A stretch of DNA of 64,000 nt, from the NCBI GenBank assembly GCA_002989075.1, contig PSQN01000005.1, forward strand, positions 310,001-374,000, read 5' to 3'. This DNA comes from Arthonia radiata (Eukaryota > Ascomycota > Arthoniomycetes > Arthoniales > Arthoniaceae). The notes beneath the pieces were generated by a model, which was not told the origin of the DNA, made no database searches, and saw only the letters and a program-made list of their open reading frames with translations. Positions 41,102 through 52,571 of this stretch are shown in pieces. The stretch's first letter is position 1. Each line of letters begins with the position of its first letter. Position numbers and translations under genes: made by a program.

Positions 41102-42090
41102 ATGAATACAGCAGCAGCGCCACCAAAGGTGATGTCGTCTCGACTCATGAATATGAAGTTTATGCAGCGCGCTCAATCAAAAGAATCACTCAAAACACCT
41201 ACTGAAAAAGACTCACAAGAGCGTCCAGCAAAGAGGCGAAAGACCCAAGAAATACCCACACCGTCAGGTGTAGAGAGTGATAGCTCGTTCTTGCCTACAC
41301 CCACTTCGCTAGATTTAGCTAGAAACAAATTCTTAGCCGATCAGGCTGAGGAGGCAGGCGATACAGAATGGACATTGGAAGGACGGGAGTTCAAGTTGCC
41401 AACTACCCCGAGTAGCGCTTTATGCGTGCGAGTAGCAGGTTATGGGGTCCTTGACCGCGATGCACGAACAAGTAGTGGCGATGAAGAAGATGAGAACTCG
41501 GTATCTCAGGTCCAAAGCGGAAGACGAGTATTCGGACCAGTTCCAGTGAATAAGGATATGGAGGTGAGTTCCCTATCTAATCTCTTTGCGAGCATTGTGC
41601 TCTCATACGTGCATGATATTCTACATCTGGCTTCGATAATTATAGGTCAAGGCTATCACCAACGTGCTGAGCGAGCATGAGAGGCTCTCTACTAAGTTGG
41701 GCGGATTACATTCTAACCAAGAAAATTTGACAGCGAAAGCAAACAGAGGATATCTCCTCCAGTGATATTGAAACAAGCAGCTCCAGTATATCAAAGTCGG
41801 AGAGCTCGTCGCACACCAGCCAGCAGCAGCGTACGCCAGAGAGAGCGAACGACTACAAGCGCGGGCCTCCAGATAGCAGACATGCAGGCATAAGGGGACG
41901 AGCAGATTCTCAGTATGCGAACAGCATTTTGCGACAGCAGAGCCGCAAGGCTCCAGACGCGCGTGAACGCGAAGTTAACCTTGACAGCCTGACCAGCATA
42001 TCTGGTCCAGGTAGCGGCCAGAAGCGCAGGCCTGACCCCATGGCGAATGGGAGCGATCCCAGGAAAAAGACGCCAAAGAAGAAGTATTAA
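41102..42090 (+). CDS. MPP6: Exosome cofactor Mpp6
   Basis: The diagnostic N-terminal motif SSRLMNMKFMQRA begins at residue 12, as in Mpp6/MPHOSPH6, followed by a basic patch (RPAKRRKTQE) and the conserved SGRRVFGPVPV. Predicted exons: 41102..41563, 41646..41663 and 41734..42090 (GTGAGT to AATTATAG; second intron with CTAAC branch and TTTGACAG acceptor), about 278 residues. The tiny middle exon is uncertain, because the first donor could also splice straight to 41734 in frame. The last exon is supported by its open frame, EREVNLDSLTSISG (matching the family's C-terminal acidic-hydrophobic element) and the basic end RKKTPKKKY. Known role: nuclear RNA exosome cofactor that docks on Rrp40 and helps recruit Mtr4. 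Confidence 0.8.
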
Positions 42091-42553
42091 GATCGCATGG
42101 TGGCCAATATGCAGCACGAGGCAGCTAGGCATCGGGTATCTTGCATATCTAGCCTTGCCGGAGAGATCCCTGCGTCTGGCCGTGTCACATCGGCATGTAT
42201 TATTTACTGCTTAAGTAGCCCAATGATGAGGCTCTTCGAGAGTTTTCACTCAATCCTATTCTCAATCTATGCGGACTGCGCTCTTTTAGCGATTCTGACA
42301 ATTTGAGTTTGTTGTTGCTTGCGCAAGGCGTGTCCATCACAGTCCTCATGACCTTGCTCTCGAACTCTCGCCTTCCCGTTCCGCACACCATGGCAGCGAG
42401 GCGCACATTTTCAACGTTTCGGCGTTCTGGCTAACAAAGCAGTTGTCGCGTCTTTTCACTTCCTAGCGGTTGCACGACGACATGGCGGATGCCAAATAAA
42501 ACTAGGCCCTGAATAGCCGACGCCACTCATTTGTAGCCAACCCCGACCGACGC
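42091..42553. other. Tandem intergenic region
   Basis: About 460 bp between MPP6 and STE23, same strand; nothing recognised. Confidence 0.5.
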
Positions 42554-45500
42554 ATGTCTCGCGCTCCATCGCACCTGCTTGGCAACCTCAGGTCATTCCT
42601 TGCGCCATCTGGCTCTTGCCTATCAAGCTCTGCTAAAGCGATCCTCGGTCAGAAACGGAGGACCCTGGGCACCCTTCCTTTGGCATTTTGCGGCATTGCA
42701 GGCCCCATCACAGCTGGCCTTTGCCATCCTTCTGGCCCTCAAATACAACCCGTCAGCCTGTCAGCAGGCTTACATCAGTGCTCAGCTCATAGAACTTTCG
42801 CTCGTTTCACTACATCTTCGACCTGCCCAGTAATGACGCAACAACCCACAAATCAACATACGCTGTCCGAGCTGGTGACAGACTATCTTGAGAAGCCTCT
42901 GCAGGACAACAGAACATATCGAGTGATAAAGCTGAAGAATGAGTTGGAGGCGCTGCTGATACATGATCCCGACACGGATAAGGCCAGCGCGGCGCTTGAT
43001 AATGGCGCGGGCAGTTTCAGTGATGATACCGACCTTCCCGGCATGGCCCATGCCGTGGAGCATTTACTCTTCATGGGCACCAAAAAGGTACATCCAGCGA
43101 CAGCAGTGGCCCCGTGTTGATGACGAGCTGACGATGCCTTCAGTATCCCAAAGAGAACGAATACAGCCAATATCTAGCTGAGCGATCAGGCTACTCCAAC
43201 GCCTTCACGGCCTCTACGAATACCAACTATTATTTCGAGATCTCTGCAACATCAGACTCCGATGAGAGCAAGCCTCAAGTCGACGGGACTGCGCATACTC
43301 CGGAAGAGTCCTCGCCTCTGTATGGCGCCTTGGACAGGTTTGCGCAGTTCTTCATCGAGCCTCTCTTCCTGGAGGAGACTCTGGACAGGGAACTGCGGGC
43401 GGTGGATTCAGAGAACAAAAAGAACCTGCAAAATGATACATGGCGTCTCATCCAGCTTTCAAAGTCTCTATCAAATCCCGAACATCCCTTCTGCCATTTT
43501 TCCACAGGCAACTTGCAGACGCTGCGCGACGAACCGCTTTCTCGGGGCGTGAACATTCGCGATGAGTTTATGAGATTCCATGCGGAACAGTACTCCGCCA
43601 ATCGAATGAAGCTGGTCGTCCTGGGTCGCGAGCCCTTGGACACCCTGCAAAAATGGGTCGAGGGGCTTTTCAAAAATGTAGTGAATAAGAACCTCAAGCC
43701 GAACAGATGGGATGGCAAGACTTGGGCGACTCAGAAGCAATTGCAGAAGCTGGTGTTTGCAAAGCCCGTGATGGACAAGCGCTCACTCAAGATCAATTTT
43801 CCATTCACTGACGAGGAATACCTGTACAACGAGCAGCCTGGCCGTTACCTCTCGCATCTGATTGGCCACGAGGGTCCGGGAAGCATTCTTGCGTATACCA
43901 AGGCGAAAGGATGGGTCAACGGTTTATCAGCTGGATCAATGGATGTGTGCCCAGGATCACCGGGCGTTTTCTCTATATCTATCAGCTTGACAGATGAGGG
44001 CATGAAGCATTATGAAGAGATTACGGAAGCTTGCTTTGAGTACCTGGCTATCCTGCACGAGACTCCGCCACAGGAGTGGATATTCAACGAAATCAAGGAC
44101 ATTGCTGAGGTTGACTTCAAGTTTAAGCAAAAGGGATCTGCTTCGCGAGCTACAAGTGGGCTAGCACAGACATTGCAAGAGCCTATCCCGAGACATCGTC
44201 TCTTGAATGGAGAGTCACTACCGCGCAATTTTGACGCTAAAGCTATCGCCAACGCTACTTCGTGGCTGAAAGCGGACAAGGTTCACATTACGGTTGTGAC
44301 ACAAGGCGACCTACCCGGCGAAGTCCGCAAGGAGAAATGGTACGGTACCGACTTCTCCGAGGAAGATATTCCCAAGAACTTCTTGGAGTCGCTACGCAAG
44401 GCAGAAAAGTTGCCAGCTGCGGAGCGTAACAAGGAGCTGTACCTACCACACAAAAACGAGTTCATCCCAGCACGTCTCGACGTCGACAAGAAAGATGTAA
44501 AGGAGCCGGCTAAAACACCAAAACTGATTAGACATGAACCAAATCTGCGGCTCTGGTACAAAAAGGACGACCAGTTCTGGGTGCCCAAGGCTAACGTGCA
44601 GATGGTGCTGCGCAACCCGCTTTGGGGTGCCAACCCACAAGCTTTTGTTATGACAGCCATTATTGAGGCCATGATTGACGATGCGCTTGTCGAGTACGCT
44701 TATGATGCTGATCTCGCTGGTCTTGCTTACAGCATGCAAGCCGGCTACACTGGCGTTACGGTTGCAGTATCTGGCTACAATGACAAGATGAGCGTCTTGC
44801 TGGAAAAAGTTCTTAATACACTGAAGAATCTTGAGATCAAAGACGAGCGCTTCAAAATCGTCAAAGAGCGCATGACCCGCAACTTTAGGAATGTTGAGTA
44901 TGCGCCACCCTACCAACAAGTCTCGCAGTTCACGCGTTTCTTGGGCACTGAGCGCGCTTACGTCTACGATCAGCTTCTCGGTGAAATCGACAGTATCACC
45001 GTTGATAACGTCCGGGCATTCCACACCTTGCTCACCAATCAATTCCACATCGAGATGCTTGTGCAAGGCAACGTCGACCGAGAAGATGCATTGACCATGA
45101 CCGACATGGTATCACGTGTGTTACATCCACGCCCACTGCCGAAGTCTCAGTGGCCCATCTATCGCTCAGTCATGCTTCCTCCGAACTCTCATTATGTCTA
45201 TCAGCGCCAACTAAAGGACGAGCAGAACGTCAATCACTGCATCGAGTATATGTTGCAAATAGGCAATTCGGCCGACCGCGAGTCCCGCGCACGACTGCTT
45301 GTCTTCGCTCAGATGACAGAGGAGCCCGCTTTTGACACGCTCCGCACCAAGGAGCAGCTCGGCTACATCGTCTTCTCCGGCATGACCAGTTTTGTCTGCA
45401 CCGATGTCTACCACGTCCTCATTCAATCCGAGCGCGACTGCACCCATCTCGAGCAGCGCATTGACGCTTTCCTAGCTGGCTACAAAGACGAGCTGTACAA

Positions 45501-46221
45501 CATGAGCGACGAGAAGTTCGAAGGTCACAAGCGCAGCATCATCAACAAGCGTCTCGAGAAGCTCAAGAATTTGAATCAGGAGTGCACGCGCTTTTGGACG
45601 CATATCACGAGCGAGTTTCTACATTTCGAGGCTGTAGATGATGACGTTGCGAGGATACGAAAACTGAAGAAACAGGATCTTGTTGAATTCTACGACCAAT
45701 TCATTGACCCAAAGAGTGACAAGCGAGCGAAGCTGAGCGTGCATCTGCTCGCAAAGAGTACGCCAGAAGATCTCGCAAAGAACGCTGACCCTAGCGAGCA
45801 GAAGGCTACGCTCCTGGAAATGGCAGGGCAGTTTTTCGAGTCAGCTGGTATCGAGACCAACGAAGTTGAGTTGAAGGACCAACTGGCGTCTCTCAATCTA
45901 CAATCACCGACGATCGACGATGACATCGCCAGCGCCATGACGAAATACCTGCAGCTCTCTACTGGTGTGGAGGATGACCAGCAGATCATGGCTATGAAGG
46001 AGCAGGTTAAGGAGGCTATGGCGCAGGTGCTGCCGACGCTGGGCATTGTCGTCAAGAAGGCCGTAGCAGAAGATGGTGAGCAAAAAGAAATCGTAAAAGA
46101 AGTCAGGAAGGCAGAAAAGATCGAGGATGTGCATGATTGGAAGGCTAGGCAGCCGTTGAGCAGTGGAGCCGTGGCCGTGAGGGATCTCAGCGAATTCGAG
46201 GATTTCGGGAGTAAGTTGTGA
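42554..46221 (+). CDS. STE23: M16 zinc metalloprotease Ste23 (insulin-degrading-enzyme family)
   Basis: Exons 42554..43087 and 43144..46221 (56-bp intron, GTACAT to GCCTTCAG) give 1203 residues. Active site: inverted zinc motif H166-A-V-E169-H170 (GMAHAVEHLLFMGTKK), with the intron falling just before YPKENEYSQYLAERSGYSNA. The IDE-type second half is intact, including TNQFHIEMLVQGN, FDTLRTKEQLGYIVFSG, and the C-terminal VHDWKARQPLSSGAVAV. Known role: degrades a-factor-type propeptides, amyloidogenic and other short peptides. Odd: 93 residues lie before the second Met (42833, MTQQPTNQHT). They contain Arg and Lys but no Asp or Glu, the signature of a mitochondrial presequence, so two isoforms by alternative start are possible, as for human IDE. 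Confidence 0.95.
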
Positions 46222-46604
46222 GGGCTGGATTGGCGGAGCGTCGTCGCTAAGCAATGGGTTGCGGTATCAGCACCAACTATTAGCAGCACTGCCGACAACG
46301 ACGCCGTCTAATCACGAGCAGCTCTGGCGCTGCTAACAATGCGTGACTTGGCGTAAGAGTCATAGAGGGAAGGCATTTGTCAGATCCATCAGGTTCACTG
46401 CACACGTACTGATAATCTGGGAGCAAGGAGTTGGGCAAGGGCTGCAGAGCAATAGGTGCATTTCAGGAGTTCTGTAGAATACATTCCCCCTCTCGCTCCT
46501 CCTTACGTGATCTCAGACGTGATCGTGATCAAGCCACAGATACTTGATCAACACGTTCCATTGCTACGTAAATTCAATCCATCCAACTTTTCTCCCACCG
46601 TCAC
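46222..46604. other. Convergent 3' region
   Basis: About 380 bp between the stops of STE23 and GUS1; shared 3' UTR space, nothing else seen. Confidence 0.5.
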
Positions 46605-48744
46605 TCATCCCTTCTTACCCGTCGGAATCTGGAACATTACCACGGCCTCTCCGTGCTTCATCGCCCGATCCACCCTAAAGTACCCTTTCCGGTCAAACTG
46701 CATCACCGCCCCCTCCTGCAACGCCGCAACATTGCAATCGGCCCACACCTTGGTCCGAAACTCCGTCTTCGGCGTCATGAAATCCTCCACCTTATCATCC
46801 TCCTCCAGCTTGTCCTTCGTAATCAAGAAGTCGAAATCCACCGTCTCGCACGGCACCAGCTCCTGGTCTTTACTCAACCACGTCAGCTTCTTCTTCGTCT
46901 TCTTCACGTCGCCTTGTAGATGCAGTTCCAGCTCCATTGACGACACCGTCTTCGAGAGTCCCAGCATGTTGTTAGTGACGGAGCGCACGATCGCGTTCCC
47001 CCAGTTCATGAGCGTGACTTCTTCGCCTTCGGCCATTTCTTTCGCGTCCGCCTGTTCGAGCAGAATATGCTGGGAGTAGACCACCTTCTTGGTGCCGAGG
47101 TCGTACTTCGCGTGCAGCGGCTTGTCTTCGGTATACGGATTCGCACGCGCCCCCACGACGGTGACTTCGACGGCGTCCTTCTGCTCGATCGCTGTGTACC
47201 GCGCCGACGCGGGGTCGATGTACTTCTTGTTCGTCGCCCAGAAGGAGGTCCAATCCTGATTCACGATGTTCTTGCTCGGTCCCTGTTTGAGGATGAACTC
47301 GCGCAGGCCAGCCACCGTGCAGCCGCGCCGTCGGATACCCCTGACGGTCGGCATCCTGGGATCGTCCCAGCCCCACACGACGCCGGTGTCGACGAACTTG
47401 GTCAACTTCCGCTTCGACAGCAGCGTGCGTACGAAGTTCATGCGGTTGAAGTCCCAGTTGTATACCGCGCGGAGTTTCAGCGCGGAGATGAACCACTGGT
47501 ACTGCGCGTCGCGGTCTTTGTACTCGGTCGTGCGGAGGGCGTGGGTGACGCCTTCGTGCGCGTCTATCAAAGGACAGGAGAAGTCGTACGTCGGGTAGAC
47601 TTTCCAGGTGGCGCCGGTGCGGTGATGCGGTTGCGGGGAGCAGCGGTAGATCACCGGGTCGCGGAGGGCGCCGTTCGGTGCGTCGTGGGTCATCTTCGCG
47701 CGGATGAACCATTTCTGGCCTTCCGGGGAGCCGGCTTGCATGAGTTTGAACTTCTCAAGGGAGTCGGAGGGGGTCATGGAACGGCGCGTGGAGGGCTGTT
47801 TGGCCATGCGCTGTTCCCGCATGACGGTCTGGTCCGTGTCGTCGGCGTAGGCGTTGCCGTCGGTGATGAGCTGCACGCACCAGTCGTGCAGTTCTTGGAA
47901 GTAATCGGAGGTGTGCGTCGTGCGGTCCGGATGGATGCCCATGAGCTCAAGATCGTGGATGATGGAGTCTTCGAACTCTTGTTTTTCTTTGAGCGGATTC
48001 GTGTCGTCGAAGCGCAGGATGAGACTGCCTTGATATTTGACGTGCGCGAAGTAGTCGTTTAGGAGGGCTGCTTTCGCGTGGCCGATGTGGAGGTATCCGG
48101 ACGGCTCGGGCGGGAAGCGCGTCACTACGCCTTTTGAGGTGTCTTGGAGACCGATGTCGTAATTTGCGTCGTCTTGGACTTTGTTGGGATCACGGGGGAC
48201 GGTGGATGTAGGGTCGGTGGCGGTGGTTTTGCCTTTGCTGGATGTGCTATGAGTTGGATTATTAATACTGCTTACAGCTTCCATGATCCACGGGTTGGAT
48301 TCTTCGATGAACTTGTACCATCGAGAGACGTTAACGCGGAGGCCCTGTTTGATAGAGCCGGATGCGACGCGGTTGCTTCGGAGCACGCCGTAGACAATGA
48401 GGTCGGCGGTCGTGAGACGAACGTCTGCGATGTAGCTGCGGAGCGTGAGATGGGCGTCGAGCTCGGCGACGGCGGGCTCGATCTCCTTGAGAGACGTGGC
48501 CGTCATTTTTGAGGCGCGTGTGCGCCATTCTGACTGGATGGGCTGAGGTTAGCATCGCCGTGATTCTTCAAGGCAAATTTCCACGTATAACAATAATGAT
48601 ACTCTTGCATCTCAACGTGAAGCACGCGGGATTCTGCGACAACGTTGAACATGGACTTACTTCTACGTTTGCATCTTGTGGAGGCTTAGCATGGGGGTCT
48701 TTGAGCAACGCCTGCACAAGTGAATTTTCCTCGACCGACGCCAT
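46605..48744 (-). CDS. GUS1: Cytosolic glutamyl-tRNA synthetase
   Basis: Exons 48661..48744 and 46605..48533, 127-bp intron (GTAAGT donor, GCTAAC branch), 670 residues. The short first exon (MASVEENSLVQALLKDPHAK) was found by the splice site and adds the start of the GST-like N-terminal domain. The class I core shows the HIGH signature in FPPEPSGYLHIGHAKAALLN, LRFDDTNP, and the KMSKS-equivalent LLSKRKL, plus WDDPRMPTVRGIRRRG. The anticodon-binding beta-barrel follows (LHAKYDLGTKKVVYSQH, HGEAVVMFQIPTGKKG at the end). The GST-like domain and the FPPEPSGYLH form separate eukaryotic GluRS from GlnRS. Reaction: charges tRNA-Glu with glutamate; in yeast it partners with Arc1. Confidence 0.95.
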
Positions 48745-49677
48745 GATAACTTCTGGAGGCAATTCAAACCTGTTTTAGATGCCGAATTGCTCCCTGACGA
48801 GCCTCTTGTATCTCAGATGATTTTCTGGAGTGCCTCTTGCTCATCTCGGGTACAAGAGAGATCTGGAAGCGCTAGCACTGAACAGGCAAGGCGGTGGCCA
48901 ATCTCAACACGTTTGCCTGCACTTCTCGTCGTCCTTTCCTTGAGGGCACTTGTAGACCTGATGGAACCTTAGGTCGGACCTTCCATCAAGATGATAGAAG
49001 CTAGAGTACTTTGTGAGGTGAAAGCAGTCTTTGGCGACATTGTTTTACGTCCACCATTAAAGCCAGAAATACAGCTGCCTTCAAGAAGGCAGCAAGCTGG
49101 TGATATTCTTTTTGTCTGTCCAGTCTAACATCGTTGCTTTTGCTTCAATATATATACTTGCATCACCTGTCAAGCGTGCTGGCAGATCGCGGACCAGCAG
49201 ATTGGCTCATTTGGCGCGTGAACACTTTTTCCCCAGGGTCTACCCACGAGCAATCTGAGCACGCATTGTCTGAGCACCACCTTTGAGTACTTAATCTGCC
49301 TCCGACACATCTTGGTAAGAACAGCCGTGGAAGAGTGCATTTTACCTGGATTGCTGGTCTCCTCTCGCTCAACAATTTGCGCTGGTGGAGCAGGCCCAAG
49401 CGTGAAAGTGAGAAGTGGTCCTCCAGGGTGAGTCTCCTGCATACTGCAGGCAGCTCCGTCACCTAGCAACGCACCTCTCAGCGGCTTTTTAAGCAGCTTC
49501 TGCTCCTGCCCCTCTCTCTCTCTCTTTCTCAACTCTTCATCATCTCTCACAACTCCTTCGCCAACATCTTTCGATTGACATCGATTGACTTCAGTTTCAT
49601 CAGCATCTCCACGAGCTTCGACTCTCCTCATCATCAGCATATCGTCAACAGCCTCCCAAATCATCCACGTGTTCACA
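48745..49677. other. Divergent intergenic region
   Basis: About 930 bp between GUS1 (-) and the next gene (+). A TATATATA tract at about 49149 and strongly pyrimidine-rich DNA at 49495-49560 suggest promoter sequence for the plus-strand gene. No coding frame supported. Confidence 0.5.
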
Positions 49678-50904
49678 ATGACTTCACCAGGGTCTTCTCA
49701 GGCGACTCCCGCCCCAGCAAACATGTCTCAGGCGCCCTCTCAGACAACTCTCGCGCCAGTCAACACTCACACTACCTACAAGGCCCCAATGGCCAACACA
49801 GGAGAGGATCAACCAGGCATCTTCAAGCTCCCCTGGCCTGTTCGTGAAGAGATCTACAAGCTCGCCTTCGGTGGCCACGTCATTCTTCCACGCCCCAATG
49901 AGCCAGCTCTGCCTTCCGACGTTGCTCGCTACGAACTGGGCCGTCTGTTCGGCAAGATCAAAAATGCAACTGCCAATTCTGCCCTTGCCAAGCTCTCTGA
50001 CCTTCGAACTCGCTTCGAAGACATTGTCCGCTGTGCCATCTATGGGTTGAACTGGAACAACGAGGTCGAGCGCGCCGCGGCCCAGTTCAAGGTCAACACT
50101 CTCCTGGCATGGATCTCCTCCTGCCAGCGCGGCCACGATGAAGCCATTGCGATCATCTATCAGAACAACATCTTCGACATCGGCCTGCTTCTCCAGGTTG
50201 CGGCTGCCGATGCTGGCACAAACGGAAAGAAGGACTCCGGCAAGTACCGCTTTCAGCCAAAGGTTCCTGCCAAGTACCTTCAGCACATTCGGGCCATTCA
50301 TCTCTCCACTCGCCCACTGAACGAGACAGCGTCCAACATCGCTATCTGCCCTGAGGAGTGCCTGAACCAAATCAAGCACATCATTCTCACTTGTGCCACG
50401 AACTTCGCCCCTCACATTCCGACTTCCGACGTTCGCCACCACATCCCTCATGGCCGTGATTGGGTCACCATTTGGGGTGAGATCTCCAAGCCTGGCAAGT
50501 TCAAGAGTCTCGAGACCATCGAGGCCAACGTCTGCGGCTGGCGCGTTCCTCCTGGCTGGCGCCGTGAGGTACTGGCTCCGATCGCTGATGCAGCAAAGGC
50601 TCTCGGTCGTCTTCCCTCAGACCACCACAAGCGCAAGGCCACCACGGCTGAAGGCCAGGAAGTCGATCAGACCGTTCTCGATGAGGTCAACACGGGCAAG
50701 CTCATTGTCAACCCCAAGTGTCAAGTCAAGATGATGGATATCTACGTTCCATGGGCCAAGGACATGGTTCTGAACCACAACAATGCTTCTGCCCACAAGA
50801 ACGGCTTCAAGCTCATCGTCGATCAAGACTCACTTGATCAACTCGCTAAGAAGCTAGCGTCCCCCAACCCGAACGACCGCATCGATCCAGGATGGGTGGA
50901 TTAG
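49678..50904 (+). CDS. Orphan with DUF7730/F-box-like fold features
   Basis: Single exon, 408 residues from the ATG at 49678 (MTSPGSSQATPAPA); the open frame extends upstream only through a TTG. A Ser/Thr/Pro-rich N-terminus leads to FKLPWPVREEIYKLAFGGHV, the short LP-x-E-I-(Y)-x-x motif common in the large fungal family annotated DUF7730 or F-box-like, followed later by HDEAIAIIYQNNIFDIG (that family usually has 'EA..ILY..N.F.F') and VPAKYLQHIRAIHLSTRP. This similarity is from pattern memory and not proved. No catalytic motif, signal peptide or membrane helix. GC-rich codon use like housekeeping genes suggests expression. Function unknown. Confidence 0.68.
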   Translation: MTSPGSSQATPAPANMSQAPSQTTLAPVNTHTTYKAPMANTGEDQPGIFKLPWPVREEIYKLAFGGHVILPRPNEPALPSDVARYELGRLFGKIKNATANSALAKLSDLRTRFEDIVRCAIYGLNWNNEVERAAAQFKVNTLLAWISSCQRGHDEAIAIIYQNNIFDIGLLLQVAAADAGTNGKKDSGKYRFQPKVPAKYLQHIRAIHLSTRPLNETASNIAICPEECLNQIKHIILTCATNFAPHIPTSDVRHHIPHGRDWVTIWGEISKPGKFKSLETIEANVCGWRVPPGWRREVLAPIADAAKALGRLPSDHHKRKATTAEGQEVDQTVLDEVNTGKLIVNPKCQVKMMDIYVPWAKDMVLNHNNASAHKNGFKLIVDQDSLDQLAKKLASPNPNDRIDPGWVD

Positions 50905-52292
50905 GAAGCGCCATCTCAGCACGGCTCCGAAACGGATCAAACCATTGCTGCATCCGCGAGCGAATGGGACTCCGACTGGACTGACTCTTCGACTGCGACT
51001 GAATACTGCGAGCATGGAGGGAAACGGATGCGATGCTCAGATTGATGGCAATAGCCACAGCGATTGTTCTGACCAGCAGCTTTCCTTGACGTTTGATTTC
51101 TGAATAGCGATGGGTAGCATCCGGCAGCATAGCGAGGAGCTTTGAGGGATGCATAGCGAGGGCGCCTAATACCCAGAACATGCACGTGCTCTACTATTCT
51201 CAGTAGAGCGCCCGCAACCAGGCATAATTAGATTACTGAATCACATCAACATTCGCTTGAACATCATCTTCTTTTGGCTTCTGCTGCCCTCCAGTCTTTC
51301 AACGCTCGTGCTTCCGCAAGGAAATCTTATACTGTACCGCTCCGATGAAAACCACATGGAGGATGAGGATTGCCAGGAATGGTAAGTCGTGATGCAGCTC
51401 CAAATGCTCCGTCAATAGCATTCTATCACAACTGTGCTCGCTTTCTGCATCTTGAGCCTTTCCATCGGGCAGCATAGTGAAGCGTACTTCGAGGGCCGCC
51501 GAGAGATCAATGGTAAGCGACTTGGATTGTTAGCTTCACGTGCCTGAATGAGGGCTGCTGGCCTCAGGAGGCTTTCATTCCATTACAGGACCGGCATGCT
51601 TCGGAGCACTGGAAGCCGGACAACACTGTGTTCACTACGTGGCGGCCTTCCCAGTCGCGGGCAGCTGAAGGGAGAAGCGTCTCTCCATTGTGACGTTTCT
51701 CCGAACGGGGGGTGGATCCACCATTTACGGCCTGCGTTGATCAACACGGCTCAGGCCGCGCCAGAAAGCGAGACAGGCCACTGGCTCTGGAATTCTGCAA
51801 GGCAAGTCTGAAGCTCTTTCAGAGATTCTCGGAGAGCCCAGAGATCCGCAAACGCTCTGCGGCCACTGTTAATACCCCCTAACCGGGCGGCAGCGTTGCT
51901 GGTTAAGCTGCGGAGTACCTGCCGCCTCGGTGGATTGAGCACCTTGCGTGCGTTGTTTGCTGCAATGGTTGCGTACATCAACATACCACGTAGCCTCGAA
52001 TGAAACAGGTAAGGCATGCGTGTCGAGTCGTCGAGTCGACAGCGAGGCTGGGCTTGATGGACAAAGGGTATAAAGTGTCTGGCCTAGTCGTTACGATAAT
52101 GAAGATTCTTCACCCATCTTTCCTTCGTTGAAAGCCTTTCGTTGGTCCGACAGCATTCTTTGATCTGCACAGTTCTAAACATCCGGCAATCCCAACCATT
52201 TGTCTCTTCTACCTTCATCAACCAGCTCATATTCAGCTCAACTCCTGTCCGCAGCATCCTTAGCACCTAGCAGCAATCAAACGACGCTCACG
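50905..52292. other. Gene-poor stretch before the small secreted protein
   Basis: About 1.4 kb. Some short open frames such as 51751-52017 on minus, none recognised. Ends with the promoter of the small secreted protein gene. Confidence 0.45.
52069..52074 (+). promoter_or_regulatory. TATA box
   Basis: TATAAA 219 bp before the ATG of the first small secreted protein; plausible core promoter with a long leader. Confidence 0.35.
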
Positions 52293-52571
52293 ATGCATTA
52301 TATCAGCCTCGCAACACTGCTCATGGCAACGCTCAGTCACGGCTTCGTGATCGTCAACGCCGACTGCGCCGCCAAGGCAACACCTCAGGACTTCTCAAGC
52401 GACGGTTGTCACGATTTCAAAGCCGATTCCTTTTGGTTTACTAGCGGCGCCAAATGCAAGATCTTGGCTTGGACCGATCCGAAGTGCCAGGGCGACTCCA
52501 GTTTTTATGTTGACCAGCTTGTTCCGCACAATAGGCCGGATACCAATTCGGTGCAGTGTGTGGCTTATTGA
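52293..52571 (+). CDS. Small secreted cysteine protein, copy 1
   Basis: A 92-residue single-exon protein. The first 23 residues (MHYISLATLLMATLSHGFVI then VNA) form a textbook signal peptide with cleavage after VNA. The mature part is about 69 residues with five Cys (DCAAK, GCHDF, KCKIL, KCQGD, QCVAY), rich in Asp, Ser and Lys, with no membrane segment. The odd Cys number means one may be free or form a dimer. It closely resembles the product of the gene at 53934 in signal peptide and C-terminal Cys spacing, so the two are paralogs. Small size, secretion and Cys content are those of fungal effector-like or antimicrobial-like proteins, but nothing in the sequence proves a role. Confidence 0.75.
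   Translation: MHYISLATLLMATLSHGFVIVNADCAAKATPQDFSSDGCHDFKADSFWFTSGAKCKILAWTDPKCQGDSSFYVDQLVPHNRPDTNSVQCVAY

Noticed and set aside
47067-48062. A 331-codon plus-strand open frame
   Set aside because: Antisense shadow of GUS1, produced by GC-rich third positions; Val/Arg/Gly-rich without motifs.
49684-50451. A 255-codon minus-strand open frame
   Set aside because: Antisense of the orphan at 49678, whose own frame has better composition and start context.
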